NCBI RefSeq assembly: GCF_020529025.1
Contig: NZ_JACNMM010000008.1
Coordinates: forward strand, 186,001-250,000
Source of the DNA: Oceaniglobus trochenteri
GTDB lineage: Bacteria > Pseudomonadota > Alphaproteobacteria > Rhodobacterales > Rhodobacteraceae
Direction: 5' to 3'
Length of the DNA stretch: 64,000 bases
Shown here piece after piece: positions 56,821 to 64,000 of this stretch (positions within the stretch are counted from its first letter, which is position 1; every line of letters begins with the position of its first letter). The notes under the pieces were generated by a model. That model saw only the letters and a list, made by a program, of their open reading frames with translations, was not told where the DNA came from and made no database searches. The translations under genes were made by a program, and so were the position numbers.

Positions 56821-56909
56821 GGCAAGCGTTCTTTCGTCCGGGTCAATCCGTCCCAGACTAGGGGCTCGGCATCACCAGAAGGTTAACGCCGCCCGCTTCT
56901 TCGGCGGGG

Positions 56910-57788
56910 CTAGTCGTTTTCGCCGAAAGGCCCCGGCTGGCCGCGCATCAGGCCCGCGAAATCGAACAGCTTGGGGTCAAGAAGATGGCTGGGCCGGGCA
57001 TTGGTGAGCGCGCGGAAGATCACCTGGCGGCGGCCGGGACTGTTGGCCTCCCAGCCATCAAGCATGCGCTTGATCTGCTGGCGTTGCAGGCCGTCCTGGC
57101 TGCCGCAGAGATCGCAGGGGATGATCGGATAGTTCATCGCGCTGGCAAAGCGCTCGCAATCGGATTCGGCCACATGGGCAAGGGGGCGATAGACGAACAG
57201 ATCGCCTTCCTCGTTCAACAGCTTGGGGGGCATCGTCGCCAGCCGCCCGCCGTGAAACAGGTTCATGAAGAAGGTTTCCAGAATGTCGTCGCGGTGATGG
57301 CCCAGCACCACGGCGCTGCACCCTTCCTCGCGCGCGATCCGGTAGAGGTTGCCACGCCGCAGGCGCGAGCAAAGCGCACACATGGTGCGCCCGGCGGGCA
57401 CCTTGTCCATCACGATGGAATAGGTGTCCTGATATTCGACGCGGTGCGGCACGCCCATCTTCTCAAGGAAGGCGGGCAGGACGGTGGCGGGGAAATTCGG
57501 CTGGCCCTGGTCCAGGTTGCAGGCCAGAAGATCGACCGGCAGCAGCCCGCGCCATTGCAATTCGTGCAGGATGGCCAGCAGGGTATAGCTGTCCTTGCCG
57601 CCGGAAAGGCAGACCAGCCACTTTTCGGGCGGAGCCCCTTCGGCGCGGCGGCTGGCCGCGTCGATCATGCCATAGGCCTCGATCGCCTCGCGGGTGTCGC
57701 GCACCAGGCGTTTGCGAAGCTTCTTGAACTCGGCACTTTTGGGGGCGCCGTAGAACAGGGGGTGAATATCGTCGGCATCATCCAGCAT
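56910..57788 (-). CDS. ttcA: tRNA 2-thiocytidine synthetase TtcA
   Basis: A 292-residue PP-loop ATPase that thiolates C32 of some tRNAs with an iron-sulfur cluster. The PP-loop is [13 protein letters not shown]. Two cysteine pairs, [11 protein letters not shown] and IPCDLCGSQ, provide the cluster ligands. [19 protein letters not shown] and NARPSHLLD are family blocks. It is divergent from the lar operon with 117 bp between them. Confidence 0.93.
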   Translation of the reverse strand: MLDDADDIHPLFYGAPKSAEFKKLRKRLVRDTREAIEAYGMIDAASRRAEGAPPEKWLVCLSGGKDSYTLLAILHELQWRGLLPVDLLACNLDQGQPNFPATVLPAFLEKMGVPHRVEYQDTYSIVMDKVPAGRTMCALCSRLRRGNLYRIAREEGCSAVVLGHHRDDILETFFMNLFHGGRLATMPPKLLNEEGDLFVYRPLAHVAESDCERFASAMNYPIIPCDLCGSQDGLQRQQIKRMLDGWEANSPGRRQVIFRALTNARPSHLLDPKLFDFAGLMRGQPGPFGEND

Positions 57789-57834
57789 AGGCGGGATCTA
57801 GCGGTGTCTCGGGAGGGGGGCAAGGGTGTGTTGA

Positions 57835-57864
57835 TTGACCCTGCGGCGGGAAGACGGGCATATA
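57835..57864 (+). promoter_or_regulatory. Candidate promoter of the lar operon
   Basis: TTGACC (57835-57840) and CATATA (57859-57864) are separated by 18 bp and lie about 40 bp before larA, between divergent ttcA and larA. A fair match to sigma70-type hexamers. Not tested. Confidence 0.4.
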
Positions 57865-57905
57865 GGCCGAAATCGGCGCAACCGGCGCCCCAAGGAGGAC
57901 AAGGG

Positions 57906-59204
57906 ATGGATCTGAACCTGCTTTACGGGCGCACCGGCCTGACGGTCACCCTGCCCGAGGGGGCCAAGGCCCATGTCATCGACAAGCCGCCCTTTCCGAA
58001 GGTGGCCGCGCCCGAACGCCAGATTGCCGATGCCCTGGCCGCGCCGCTTGGCTCGCCCGCCCTGGCCGAGCTTTGCAGTGGGCGGCGTTCGGCCTGCATC
58101 CTGATCTGCGACATCACGCGCCCGGTGCCCAATCACCTGTTCCTGCGCCCGATGATCGAAACGATGATGGCCGAAGGCATCGCCGCCGAAAACATCACCG
58201 TGCTGATCGCCACGGGCCTGCACCGCCCCAACGAGGGCGACGAGATGGCAGAACTGGTGGGTGACCCCTGGGTTCTGGAAAACGTCAGCGTCGTCAACCA
58301 CTTCGCCCTGCGTGACGAGGACCATGTCGATCTGGGTGTGACCCGTGGGCGGGGCGTTCCGGTCAAGATCGACCGCCGCTTTGCCGAGGCCGACCTGCGC
58401 ATCGCCACCGGCCTGGTCGAGCCGCATTTCATGGCCGGCTATTCGGGTGGGCGCAAGGTGGTGGCGCCCGGCGTGGCGGGGCACGAAACCATCCGCACCT
58501 TCCATTCCGCCCGCTTCATGGAAGACCCGGCCGCGCGGGAATGCAACCTTGTCGAAAACCCCCTGCACGAGGAACAGCTTGAGATCGTGCGGATGCTGGG
58601 CGAGGTCTATGCCTTGAACACGGTGATCGACGACAAGCGCAACCTGGTCTTCGCCAGCTTTGGCGAGATCATCGAAAGCCACCTGGCGGCCGTGGCCTTC
58701 GTGCGGGATTACACCGAAATTCCGGTGGGCCGACGGTTTTCCACCGTGGTCACCTCGGCTGCCGGGTATCCTCTGGATCAGACCTATTACCAGACGGTGA
58801 AGGGCATGGTCACGCCGCTGGATATTCTTGAACCCGGCGGCACGCTGATCGTCGTGTCGCATTGCGCCGAAGGCGTGGGTTCACCCCATTTCCGCGCCGC
58901 GCAGGAACGCCTGGTGGCCATGGGGGCCGATGCCTTTCTGAAATCGTTGCTGGCCAAAAGCCTGGCCGATGTCGATGAATGGCAGACCGAGATGCAGCTG
59001 AAACCCATGCGCGCCGGCCGGGTTCTTCTCTATTCCGGTGGATTGCCCGAAGAGGACACGGCGGTAACAGGGGTCGAGCGGATCACCGACATCACCGCTG
59101 CCATCGCGCAATCCATGGCCCGCCACGACAGCCCCGACGTGGCGGTGATTCCCGAAGGGCCCTATGTCGTGCCGCTGGCCCGTGCGCCCCTGGCCGCAGA
59201 ATGA
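57906..59204 (+). CDS. larA: LarA-family nickel-dependent 2-hydroxyacid racemase
   Basis: A 432-residue enzyme of the lactate racemase family. The residues for the nickel-pincer cofactor are present: Lys184 (SGGRKVV), to which the cofactor is attached, His174 (EPHFMAGY) and His200 (FHSARF). His106 in ATGLHRPN corresponds to the catalytic His108 of L. plantarum LarA. LarA homologues also racemise malate or other 2-hydroxyacids, so the substrate is open. AAGGAGG precedes the ATG. It is the first gene of larACEB, with an ATGA overlap to larC. Confidence 0.9.
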   Translation: MDLNLLYGRTGLTVTLPEGAKAHVIDKPPFPKVAAPERQIADALAAPLGSPALAELCSGRRSACILICDITRPVPNHLFLRPMIETMMAEGIAAENITVLIATGLHRPNEGDEMAELVGDPWVLENVSVVNHFALRDEDHVDLGVTRGRGVPVKIDRRFAEADLRIATGLVEPHFMAGYSGGRKVVAPGVAGHETIRTFHSARFMEDPAARECNLVENPLHEEQLEIVRMLGEVYALNTVIDDKRNLVFASFGEIIESHLAAVAFVRDYTEIPVGRRFSTVVTSAAGYPLDQTYYQTVKGMVTPLDILEPGGTLIVVSHCAEGVGSPHFRAAQERLVAMGADAFLKSLLAKSLADVDEWQTEMQLKPMRAGRVLLYSGGLPEEDTAVTGVERITDITAAIAQSMARHDSPDVAVIPEGPYVVPLARAPLAAE

Positions 59205-60337
59205 GCGGACATATCCATATCGCCCCCCTTGGCGGGATTTCGGGCGACATGTTCGCCAGCGCGATGCTGTCGCTTCTGCCCGGGGCCGAGGCCGCGCTGC
59301 GCCGGGATCTGGGCGATGCGGGCATCCTGGACCACGTCACGCTGAACCTGGGGCAGGTGCGCAAGGCGGGTTTTGCCGCACTTCAGGTGAGCTTTACGCA
59401 ATCCTCCGACGCGCCGCCGACGTCGCATTGGCGTGATATCCGCGCTTTCCTGCAAGGTTCGAACCTGCGCGCGCCGGTCAAGGCCCGGGCCATCGCGATC
59501 TTTGCACTGCTGGCCGAGGCCGAGGCGGCCTGCCACGGCATCGATATCGAAAGCGTGCATTTCCACGAAATCGCGGATTGGGATTCGCTGGCCGACATCA
59601 CGGCTGCCGCCTCGCTGATCGAAACCTCCGGGGCCACGGGCTGGTCGGTTGCCCCCTTGCCCTTGGGGCGGGGCAACGTGCGCACCCAGCACGGGCCGAT
59701 CCCGGTTCCCGCACCGGCCACAGCCCATCTGCTGCGCGGCTTTGCCGTGGTTGACGATGGCATCGCCGGCGAGCGGGTGACCCCGACCGGTGCCGCCATC
59801 CTGCGCCATCTTGCCCCCGAAACCGGTGTGCCGGGGCAGGCAACGCTGGCGCAAACCGGCACCGGCGCGGGGCAGCGCGATCTGCCGGGAATCGCCAACA
59901 TCTGCCGCCTTCTGCACTTCGAAACCGCGCCCCAGGCCGACAGTATCTGCGAACTGGCCTTCGAAATCGACGACATGACGCCCGAGGAAATTGCCCATGC
60001 GCTGGATCACCTGCGCGCGGTTCCGGGCGTGGTGGATGCGGGCTATGGCGTTGAATATGCAAAGAAAGGGCGCATGCGCTTTGCCCTGCGCCTGCTGGTG
60101 TGCCCCGACAGCGCCGATGCCGTGGCACGGGCTTGCCTGGCCCAGACGACCACGCTGGGCGTGCGGATCGGGCAGGCGCGGCGGCTGATTGCGGCGCGCA
60201 CGCCGACCGAAATCGCCGGGCGGCGCGCCAAGATCGCCCACCGCCCCACGGGCGACACGGTAAAGGTCGAGGCCGACGATCTTGCACCGCTGCCCACCCT
60301 GGCCGAACGGCGCAAGGCGGGGCTGGCCGATGTCTGA
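59201..60337 (+). CDS. larC: Nickel insertion protein LarC
   Basis: A 378-residue LarC, which puts nickel into the pincer cofactor. HIAPLGGISGDMFASAMLSL at the N-terminus, SVHFHEIADWDSLADITAAA, GPIPVPAPATAHLL and CELAFEIDDMTPEEIAHALD are family blocks. Unlike the L. plantarum gene it is one uninterrupted frame (no LarC1/LarC2 frameshift). It overlaps larA by 4 nt and larE by 8 nt. Confidence 0.9.
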   Translation: MSGHIHIAPLGGISGDMFASAMLSLLPGAEAALRRDLGDAGILDHVTLNLGQVRKAGFAALQVSFTQSSDAPPTSHWRDIRAFLQGSNLRAPVKARAIAIFALLAEAEAACHGIDIESVHFHEIADWDSLADITAAASLIETSGATGWSVAPLPLGRGNVRTQHGPIPVPAPATAHLLRGFAVVDDGIAGERVTPTGAAILRHLAPETGVPGQATLAQTGTGAGQRDLPGIANICRLLHFETAPQADSICELAFEIDDMTPEEIAHALDHLRAVPGVVDAGYGVEYAKKGRMRFALRLLVCPDSADAVARACLAQTTTLGVRIGQARRLIAARTPTEIAGRRAKIAHRPTGDTVKVEADDLAPLPTLAERRKAGLADV

Positions 60338-61103
60338 GGTTTCCGAACGGTTGCGCAAGGCGCTGGCCAAACACGACAGCCTGATCGTGGCGGTCAGCGG
60401 CGGTGTCGACAGCCTGACCCTGGCCAGCTTTGCCCACAGCATGACCCCGGTGCGCGTGGCCCATGCGGTTTCGCCTGCCGTTCCGCCCGAAGCCACGGCG
60501 CGGGTGCGCGACATGGCGCAGGCGCAGGGTTGGGACCTGCACGTTCTGGATGCCCGCGAATTCGACGACCCCGCCTATCTCCACAACCCGTTGAACCGAT
60601 GCTATTTCTGCAAGACGAACCTCTATGCCCGGATCCGTGAAACGCTGCCCGAAGGGGCCATCGCAGCAGGCACCAATACCGATGACCTGGGCGAATACCG
60701 CCCCGGCCTGATCGCGGCCTCGGAACACGGGGTGGTGCACCCCTATGTCGAGGCAGGGGTGTCGAAAACCGCGCTGCGCGAACTGGCGCGGGGCCTTGGA
60801 CTGGGCGATGTGGCGAGTTTGCCCGCCCAACCCTGCCTGGCCAGCCGGATCGAAACCGGAATCGCCATCGACGCGACGGACCTGGCCTTCGTGCACCGGA
60901 TCGAAACGCTGCTGCGGGCGGAGACCGGGGCCGACAATGTGCGCTGCCGGATGACGGCAAGCGGCGTGAAGGTCGAGATCGACGGCGATCTGCCCGAGGG
61001 CCTGCGCCAGCGCGTCGCGGCGATCTGTCGTGAGGAAGGCCGCGATTTTCAGGGGGTTGCCCGATATCGGCGCGGCAGCGCCTTTGTCGGGGCGCCACAA
61101 TGA
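60330..61103 (+). CDS. larE: Pincer-cofactor sulfur transferase LarE
   Basis: A 257-residue PP-loop protein (VAVSGGVDSLTLA at residues 21-33) that adds the two sulfurs to the nickel-pincer precursor. Three cysteines stand out: Cys91 and Cys94 in NRCYFCKTN and Cys169 in PAQPCLASRI. The last matches the sacrificial Cys176 of L. plantarum LarE. Having all three resembles the [4Fe-4S]-type LarE of Thermotoga, which is catalytic rather than single-use. It overlaps larC by 8 nt and larB by 4 nt. Confidence 0.88.
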   Translation: MSEVSERLRKALAKHDSLIVAVSGGVDSLTLASFAHSMTPVRVAHAVSPAVPPEATARVRDMAQAQGWDLHVLDAREFDDPAYLHNPLNRCYFCKTNLYARIRETLPEGAIAAGTNTDDLGEYRPGLIAASEHGVVHPYVEAGVSKTALRELARGLGLGDVASLPAQPCLASRIETGIAIDATDLAFVHRIETLLRAETGADNVRCRMTASGVKVEIDGDLPEGLRQRVAAICREEGRDFQGVARYRRGSAFVGAPQ

Positions 61104-61750
61104 GCGGTGCGCATACGGTGTTCGACTGGGCGCGTCAGGCGCGCACCGGCCTGCCCGAGGTGGTGCTGGCCGAATCGAAAACCATCCTGCAACTGCGCGA
61201 CATCATCGAGGCCAACATCGCGCGGAAGGCCGCACTGCTGCTGACCCGGCTGACCGATGAACAGGCCGGCGCCTTGTCGGATTTGCCGCTGCAGTTCAAC
61301 GCCATGGCGCGCACCGCAGCGTTGAACCCGCCCGCATCGGCAGAGTCGGGGCGACGAATCGGGATCGTCACCGCCGGCACCTCGGACCTGCCCGTGGCCG
61401 AAGAGGCGGGCGAGGTGGCGCGTTTCCTGGGCATGGAGGCCGAGATCTTTGCCGATCTTGGAGTGGCCGGGCTTTGGCGCTTGCTGGAGCGGGCCGAGGA
61501 GCTGAACGGTTTCGACCTTCTGATCGCCGTCGCGGGCATGGAGGGAGCCTTGTTTTCGGTGCTCTCCGGCCTTGTGCGGCCACCGGTGATCGCGGTGCCG
61601 ACCTCGGTTGGGTATGGCGTGGCGCAGGGCGGGCAGGCGGCGCTCAGCTCGGCCCTGGCCAGTTGCGCGCCGGGGTTGGTGACGGTGAACATCGACAACG
61701 GGTTCGGCGCGGCCATGGCGGCGGCGCGGCTGTTGCGCGTCAACGGCTAG
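61100..61750 (+). CDS. larB: Pincer-cofactor carboxylase/hydrolase LarB
   Basis: A 216-residue protein of the LarB family, related to PurE-type AIR carboxylase. It carboxylates and hydrolyses nicotinic acid adenine dinucleotide, the first step of the nickel-pincer cofactor. Visible blocks: GRRIGIVTAGTSDLPVAEEA, GFDLLIAVAGMEGALFSVLS, VIAVPTSVGYGVAQGGQAAL and VTVNIDNGFGAAMAAARLLR. It completes the set needed to activate LarA. No nickel transporter is adjacent. Confidence 0.9.
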   Translation: MSGAHTVFDWARQARTGLPEVVLAESKTILQLRDIIEANIARKAALLLTRLTDEQAGALSDLPLQFNAMARTAALNPPASAESGRRIGIVTAGTSDLPVAEEAGEVARFLGMEAEIFADLGVAGLWRLLERAEELNGFDLLIAVAGMEGALFSVLSGLVRPPVIAVPTSVGYGVAQGGQAALSSALASCAPGLVTVNIDNGFGAAMAAARLLRVNG

Positions 61751-61775
61751 GGCGCGGCGGACGCGGGTTCGGGAC

Positions 61776-61809
61776 GCCTCCGGCGGGAGTATTTCGGGCA
61801 AGAAAGAGA
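61776..61809. repeat. Rhodobacteraceae-type intergenic element, variant 3
   Basis: GCCTCCGGCGGGAGTATTTC then GGGCAAGAAAGAGAG. It shares GCCTCCGGCGGG and TATTTC with the copy after murD. It lies between convergent larB and yidD. Confidence 0.55.
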
Positions 61810-61817
61810 GGGGGGCG

Positions 61818-62042
61818 TCAATCCTCAGGCACGTTGTCGATGCCGCTGCCGCCGAAGGGGTTGCAGCGCAGGATACGCCGCAGGGCCAGCCAGCCCCCCC
61901 GCAGCCCGCCGTGGCGCTGCAGCGCCTCAAGCGCATAGGCCGAGCAGGTGGGGTGATAGCGGCAGTTGTAACCCACCCAGGGGCTGAACACCGCGCGGTA
62001 GGCGCGGACGGGCAGCGCCAAGAGGCGGGCGAGGGGGGTCAT
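61818..62042 (-). CDS. yidD: Membrane protein insertion efficiency factor YidD
   Basis: A 74-residue protein with an N-terminal amphipathic/hydrophobic region (MTPLARLLALPVRAYRAVFS). The family-specific cysteine block is NCRYHPTCSAYALEAL, followed by GGWLALRRILRCNPFGG. It helps YidC-dependent insertion. It overlaps rnpA by 4 nt in the usual rpmH-rnpA-yidD order. Confidence 0.95.
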   Translation of the reverse strand: MTPLARLLALPVRAYRAVFSPWVGYNCRYHPTCSAYALEALQRHGGLRGGWLALRRILRCNPFGGSGIDNVPED

Positions 62043-62407
62043 TTGTGCAGATGGGCGAGGGCGGCGGCCAGATCGGTTTTCATCCGGTCCAGCGGCACGT
62101 CGGCAGTAACGTCGCGGCGCCCGATCAGCACGTAATCCCAGCCATCGCGCCCCTGCGTGGGCAGGACTGCGCGGGCGATCTCACGCAGCCGCCGCTTGGC
62201 GCGATTGCGGGCCACGGCATTGCCAACCTTCTTGGAACATGTGAAGCCGACGCGCATGCCCGATGCCTCGCCCGGGGGGCGGCGGCGGGCCTGCAGCACG
62301 AAACCGGGCATGGGTTTGTACCCCGCCCGGGCGGCACGCAGGAAATCGGCGCGCTTCTTCAGAACCGTGAGGGGCGGACACGACAAAGCCGCCGGTGGGA
62401 TATCCAT
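62039..62407 (-). CDS. rnpA: Ribonuclease P protein component
   Basis: A 122-residue basic protein with the RNase P core VGFTCSKKVGNAVARNRAKR (the RNR motif), preceded by LKKRADFLRAARAG. It binds the RNase P RNA, which is not in this window. The start is uncertain: ATG at 62407 and in-frame ATG at 62428 are both possible, the second only 11 nt after rpmH. Confidence 0.92.
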   Translation of the reverse strand: MDIPPAALSCPPLTVLKKRADFLRAARAGYKPMPGFVLQARRRPPGEASGMRVGFTCSKKVGNAVARNRAKRRLREIARAVLPTQGRDGWDYVLIGRRDVTADVPLDRMKTDLAAALAHLHK

Positions 62408-62439
62408 CGGCGACAGTCCCGTTTCCATACCGGGCGCGA

Positions 62440-62574
62440 TTACGCGCTCAACGATTTCCGGCCCTGGGCGCGGCGGGCGTTGATGATCTTGCGACCGGCC
62501 TTGGTGGCCATGCGGGCGCGGAAACCATGGCGCCGCTTGCGAACCAGGTTCGAAGGTTGAAATGTGCGTTTCAT
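62440..62574 (-). CDS. rpmH: 50S ribosomal protein L34
   Basis: A 44-residue protein: [20 protein letters not shown] then [20 protein letters not shown] and SLSA, nearly invariant L34. It is too short for ordinary gene finders that need 60 codons. It heads the rpmH-rnpA-yidD run, with a TAA stop about 11 nt before the earlier possible rnpA start. Confidence 0.97.
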   Translation of the reverse strand: MKRTFQPSNLVRKRRHGFRARMATKAGRKIINARRAQGRKSLSA

Positions 62575-62876
62575 CGGCGTCTCTCCGTCTTAAGCGGCCC
62601 GCACCCCATTTCGGATTCGTGGACCGCACATCATGCGAAGCCCGGTCATTACGGCCCAACATGGCGCAAGTCAACGGCGCCGGGGCGGGAAAATGGGGGT
62701 CGGCGGGAAAATCCTGCAACATTGTTGGCCCCGATTGTTACAGAAATTCGTGAACAAGGCCAATCGGGGCGGTTTTCATCAATGCCGCGTGAGCGGGCTG
62801 TGCGAAAGGGCGGGTGTCGCGCATTTATGGTGCAGGGAACGGGCGCCAGGATGCCCACGCAGAGGAAAGAGTTGGA
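62575..62876. other. Intergenic region between rpmH and the TVP38 gene
   Basis: About 300 bp without a credible gene. It holds the candidate rpmH promoter and an A/T-richer patch (62715-62760). Some alphaproteobacteria place oriC near rpmH, but no cluster of DnaA boxes (TTATCCACA-like) is visible here. Confidence 0.5.
62646..62674 (-). promoter_or_regulatory. Candidate rpmH promoter
   Basis: On the minus strand TTGACT (complement of 62669-62674) is followed by a 17-bp spacer and TAATGA (complement of 62646-62651), about 70 bp before the rpmH start. The -35 box is good and the -10 box weak. Confidence 0.4.
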
Positions 62877-63635
62877 ATGAGCGACATGACACAGGACAGC
62901 CCCCCCGACACTAGCCCCGCGCCGGGCAAATCGGGCTGGCTGCGCCGTCTGCCCCTGATCGCCATAGCCCTGATCGCGCTGGTGGGCGCCTTCACGCTGC
63001 GCGACTATCTGTCATTCGAGACGCTGGCGCAAAACCGCGAGCGTCTGATCGCCTTCCGCGATGCCAACTATGCGCTGACCGCGGGGGCCTTCGTGGCCGC
63101 CTATGTTCTGATCGTGGCGTTTTCACTGCCGGGGGCCACCATTGCCACCCTGACCGGCGGCTTCCTGTTCGCCACCTTTCCGGGCGTGCTGTTCAATGTC
63201 ACCGGGGCCACCCTGGGCGCCATCGCGATTTTCCTCGCGGCGCGCTGGGGCCTGGGCGAGCGGTTGGCCGCGCGCATGGAAAGCGGCGAGGGCACGGTGA
63301 AACGGATCAAGGCGGGGATCGACGAGAACCAGTGGTCGATGCTGTTCCTGATCCGGCTGGTGCCTGCGGTGCCTTTTTTCGTGGCCAATCTGGTTCCGGC
63401 GCTGGTGGGGGTGCCGCTTTTGCGCTTTGCCGTCAGCACCTTCATCGGAATCATCCCCGGCGCGCTGGTCTATACCTCGGTCGGGGCCGGGCTGGGCGAG
63501 GTTTTCGCGCGGGGCGAGACGCCGAACCTGGGGATCATCTTCGAGCCCCATATCCTGTTGCCGATTCTCGGGCTTTGCGCGCTGGCCGCGCTGCCCATCG
63601 TGTTGAAGGCCGTCCGCGGCAAGAAAGGTGTATAG
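62877..63635 (+). CDS. TVP38/TMEM64 (DedA-like) membrane protein
   Basis: A 252-residue membrane protein of the TVP38/TMEM64 (VTT/SNARE-associated) family. An N-terminal span (LPLIAIALIALVGAFTL), a re-entrant segment around SLPGATIATLTGGFLFATFP, and the block MLFLIRLVPAVPFFVANLVP then VPLLRFAVSTFIGIIPGALV are visible. Such proteins are related to DedA and may act as lipid or ion scramblases or transporters; the role here is unknown. It is followed by the reductase gene after 1 nt. Confidence 0.85.
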   Translation: MSDMTQDSPPDTSPAPGKSGWLRRLPLIAIALIALVGAFTLRDYLSFETLAQNRERLIAFRDANYALTAGAFVAAYVLIVAFSLPGATIATLTGGFLFATFPGVLFNVTGATLGAIAIFLAARWGLGERLAARMESGEGTVKRIKAGIDENQWSMLFLIRLVPAVPFFVANLVPALVGVPLLRFAVSTFIGIIPGALVYTSVGAGLGEVFARGETPNLGIIFEPHILLPILGLCALAALPIVLKAVRGKKGV

Positions 63636-63636
63636 T

Positions 63637-64000
63637 ATGAAGCGTATCAAGACGGACATCTGCGTGATCGGTGCCGGGTCGGGCGGGCTTTCGGTTGCGG
63701 CGGGGGCGGTTCAGATGGGCGCGCAGGTCGTTCTCCTGGAAGGGCACAAGATGGGGGGCGACTGCCTGAACTATGGCTGCGTGCCGTCAAAGGCGCTGAT
63801 CGCGGCGGCCAAGCACGCCCATGCCATGGGCAGCGGCGCGCCCTTCGGCGTCGCCCCGGTGGACCCCGAGGTGAATTTCGCCAAGGCGAAGGATCATGTG
63901 GCCAGCGTTATTGCCCATATCGCGCCGGTCGACAGCCAGGAAAGGTTCGAATCGCTGGGCTGTACCGTGATCCGCGAATACGGGCGGTTCATTTCCCCGA
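63637..64000 (+). CDS. FAD-dependent pyridine nucleotide-disulfide oxidoreductase, partial
   Basis: The first 121 residues of a flavoprotein that runs off the right edge. The FAD loop is DICVIGAGSGGLSVAAGAVQ. The redox-active disulfide is GGDCLNYGCVPSK, as in mercuric reductase and dihydrolipoamide dehydrogenase. A TVP38/TMEM64 protein next to such a reductase is a common pair; the reductase is often annotated as mercuric reductase-like without mer genes. The start is ATG, 1 nt after the previous stop. Confidence 0.85.
   Translation, partial: MKRIKTDICVIGAGSGGLSVAAGAVQMGAQVVLLEGHKMGGDCLNYGCVPSKALIAAAKHAHAMGSGAPFGVAPVDPEVNFAKAKDHVASVIAHIAPVDSQERFESLGCTVIREYGRFISP

Noticed and set aside
62575-62876. 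Chromosome origin near rpmH
   Set aside because: No DnaA-box cluster or long A/T-rich unwinding region is visible, and dnaA is not adjacent.

Overview
The window is high-GC DNA (by eye about two thirds G+C) from an alphaproteobacterium, most probably of the family Rhodobacteraceae. Four things point there: a complete meso-DAP-type dcw cell-division/murein cluster containing tandem DUF2484 membrane proteins; a DUF1127 gene followed by an array of CCUCCUCCC small RNAs like the ccaF1-ccsR locus of Rhodobacter sphaeroides; UPF0262 and DUF2948 genes; and intergenic 'GCCTCCGGCGGGGATATTT' elements. The genus cannot be fixed from the sequence.

Layout. 1 to about 4455: left end of a Mu-like transposable prophage running off the left edge. 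It has a ParB-like protein, a small membrane protein, Ner, an S24-type repressor, and cargo (lipoprotein, small secreted protein, D12 adenine methyltransferase). 4515-8143: an ABM-domain protein, then katG divergent from oxyR. 8324-14013: tRNA-Gly, pyruvate carboxylase, DUF2945 and DUF488 proteins, an FMN 2-hydroxyacid dehydrogenase. 14127-17748: a UvrD-type helicase, a decayed response-regulator fragment, and the DUF1127/CcsR-like sRNA array on the minus strand. 17985-19052: Mrp/ApbC. 19053-19760: a long regulatory region with seven GANTC sites and an MraZ box.

19761-41049: the dcw cluster, in order mraZ-rsmH-ftsL-ftsI-murE-murF-mraY-murD, an opposite-strand flavoprotein, then ftsW-murG-murC, three small membrane genes, and murB-ddl-ftsQ-ftsA-ftsZ, ending in a strong terminator. 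Most genes overlap by 1-13 nt or nearly touch, so they should be co-transcribed and translationally coupled. 41275-44842: lpxC-bamD-recN (lipid A, outer-membrane assembly, recombination). 45242-51949: tRNA-Thr and a second packed run (small basic protein, murA, DUF2948, hisD, UPF0262, phosphotyrosine phosphatase, infA, maf, short RNase E/G, yacG).

51962-62574 is mainly minus strand: engB, an O-acetyltransferase, yidC, an EAL protein, ttcA, and further on yidD, rnpA, rpmH. A complete plus-strand larA-larC-larE-larB operon (nickel-pincer 2-hydroxyacid racemase and its cofactor biosynthesis) lies between ttcA and yidD. The window closes with a TVP38/TMEM64 membrane protein and the start of a disulfide-type flavoprotein reductase.

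Most of the window is core metabolism and envelope biogenesis. The stretches of greatest interest are the sRNA array (16861-17513), whose wobble-preserving hairpins show minus-strand expression; the regulatory region before mraZ; the prophage end with its operator and repeats; and the lar operon with a three-cysteine LarE.
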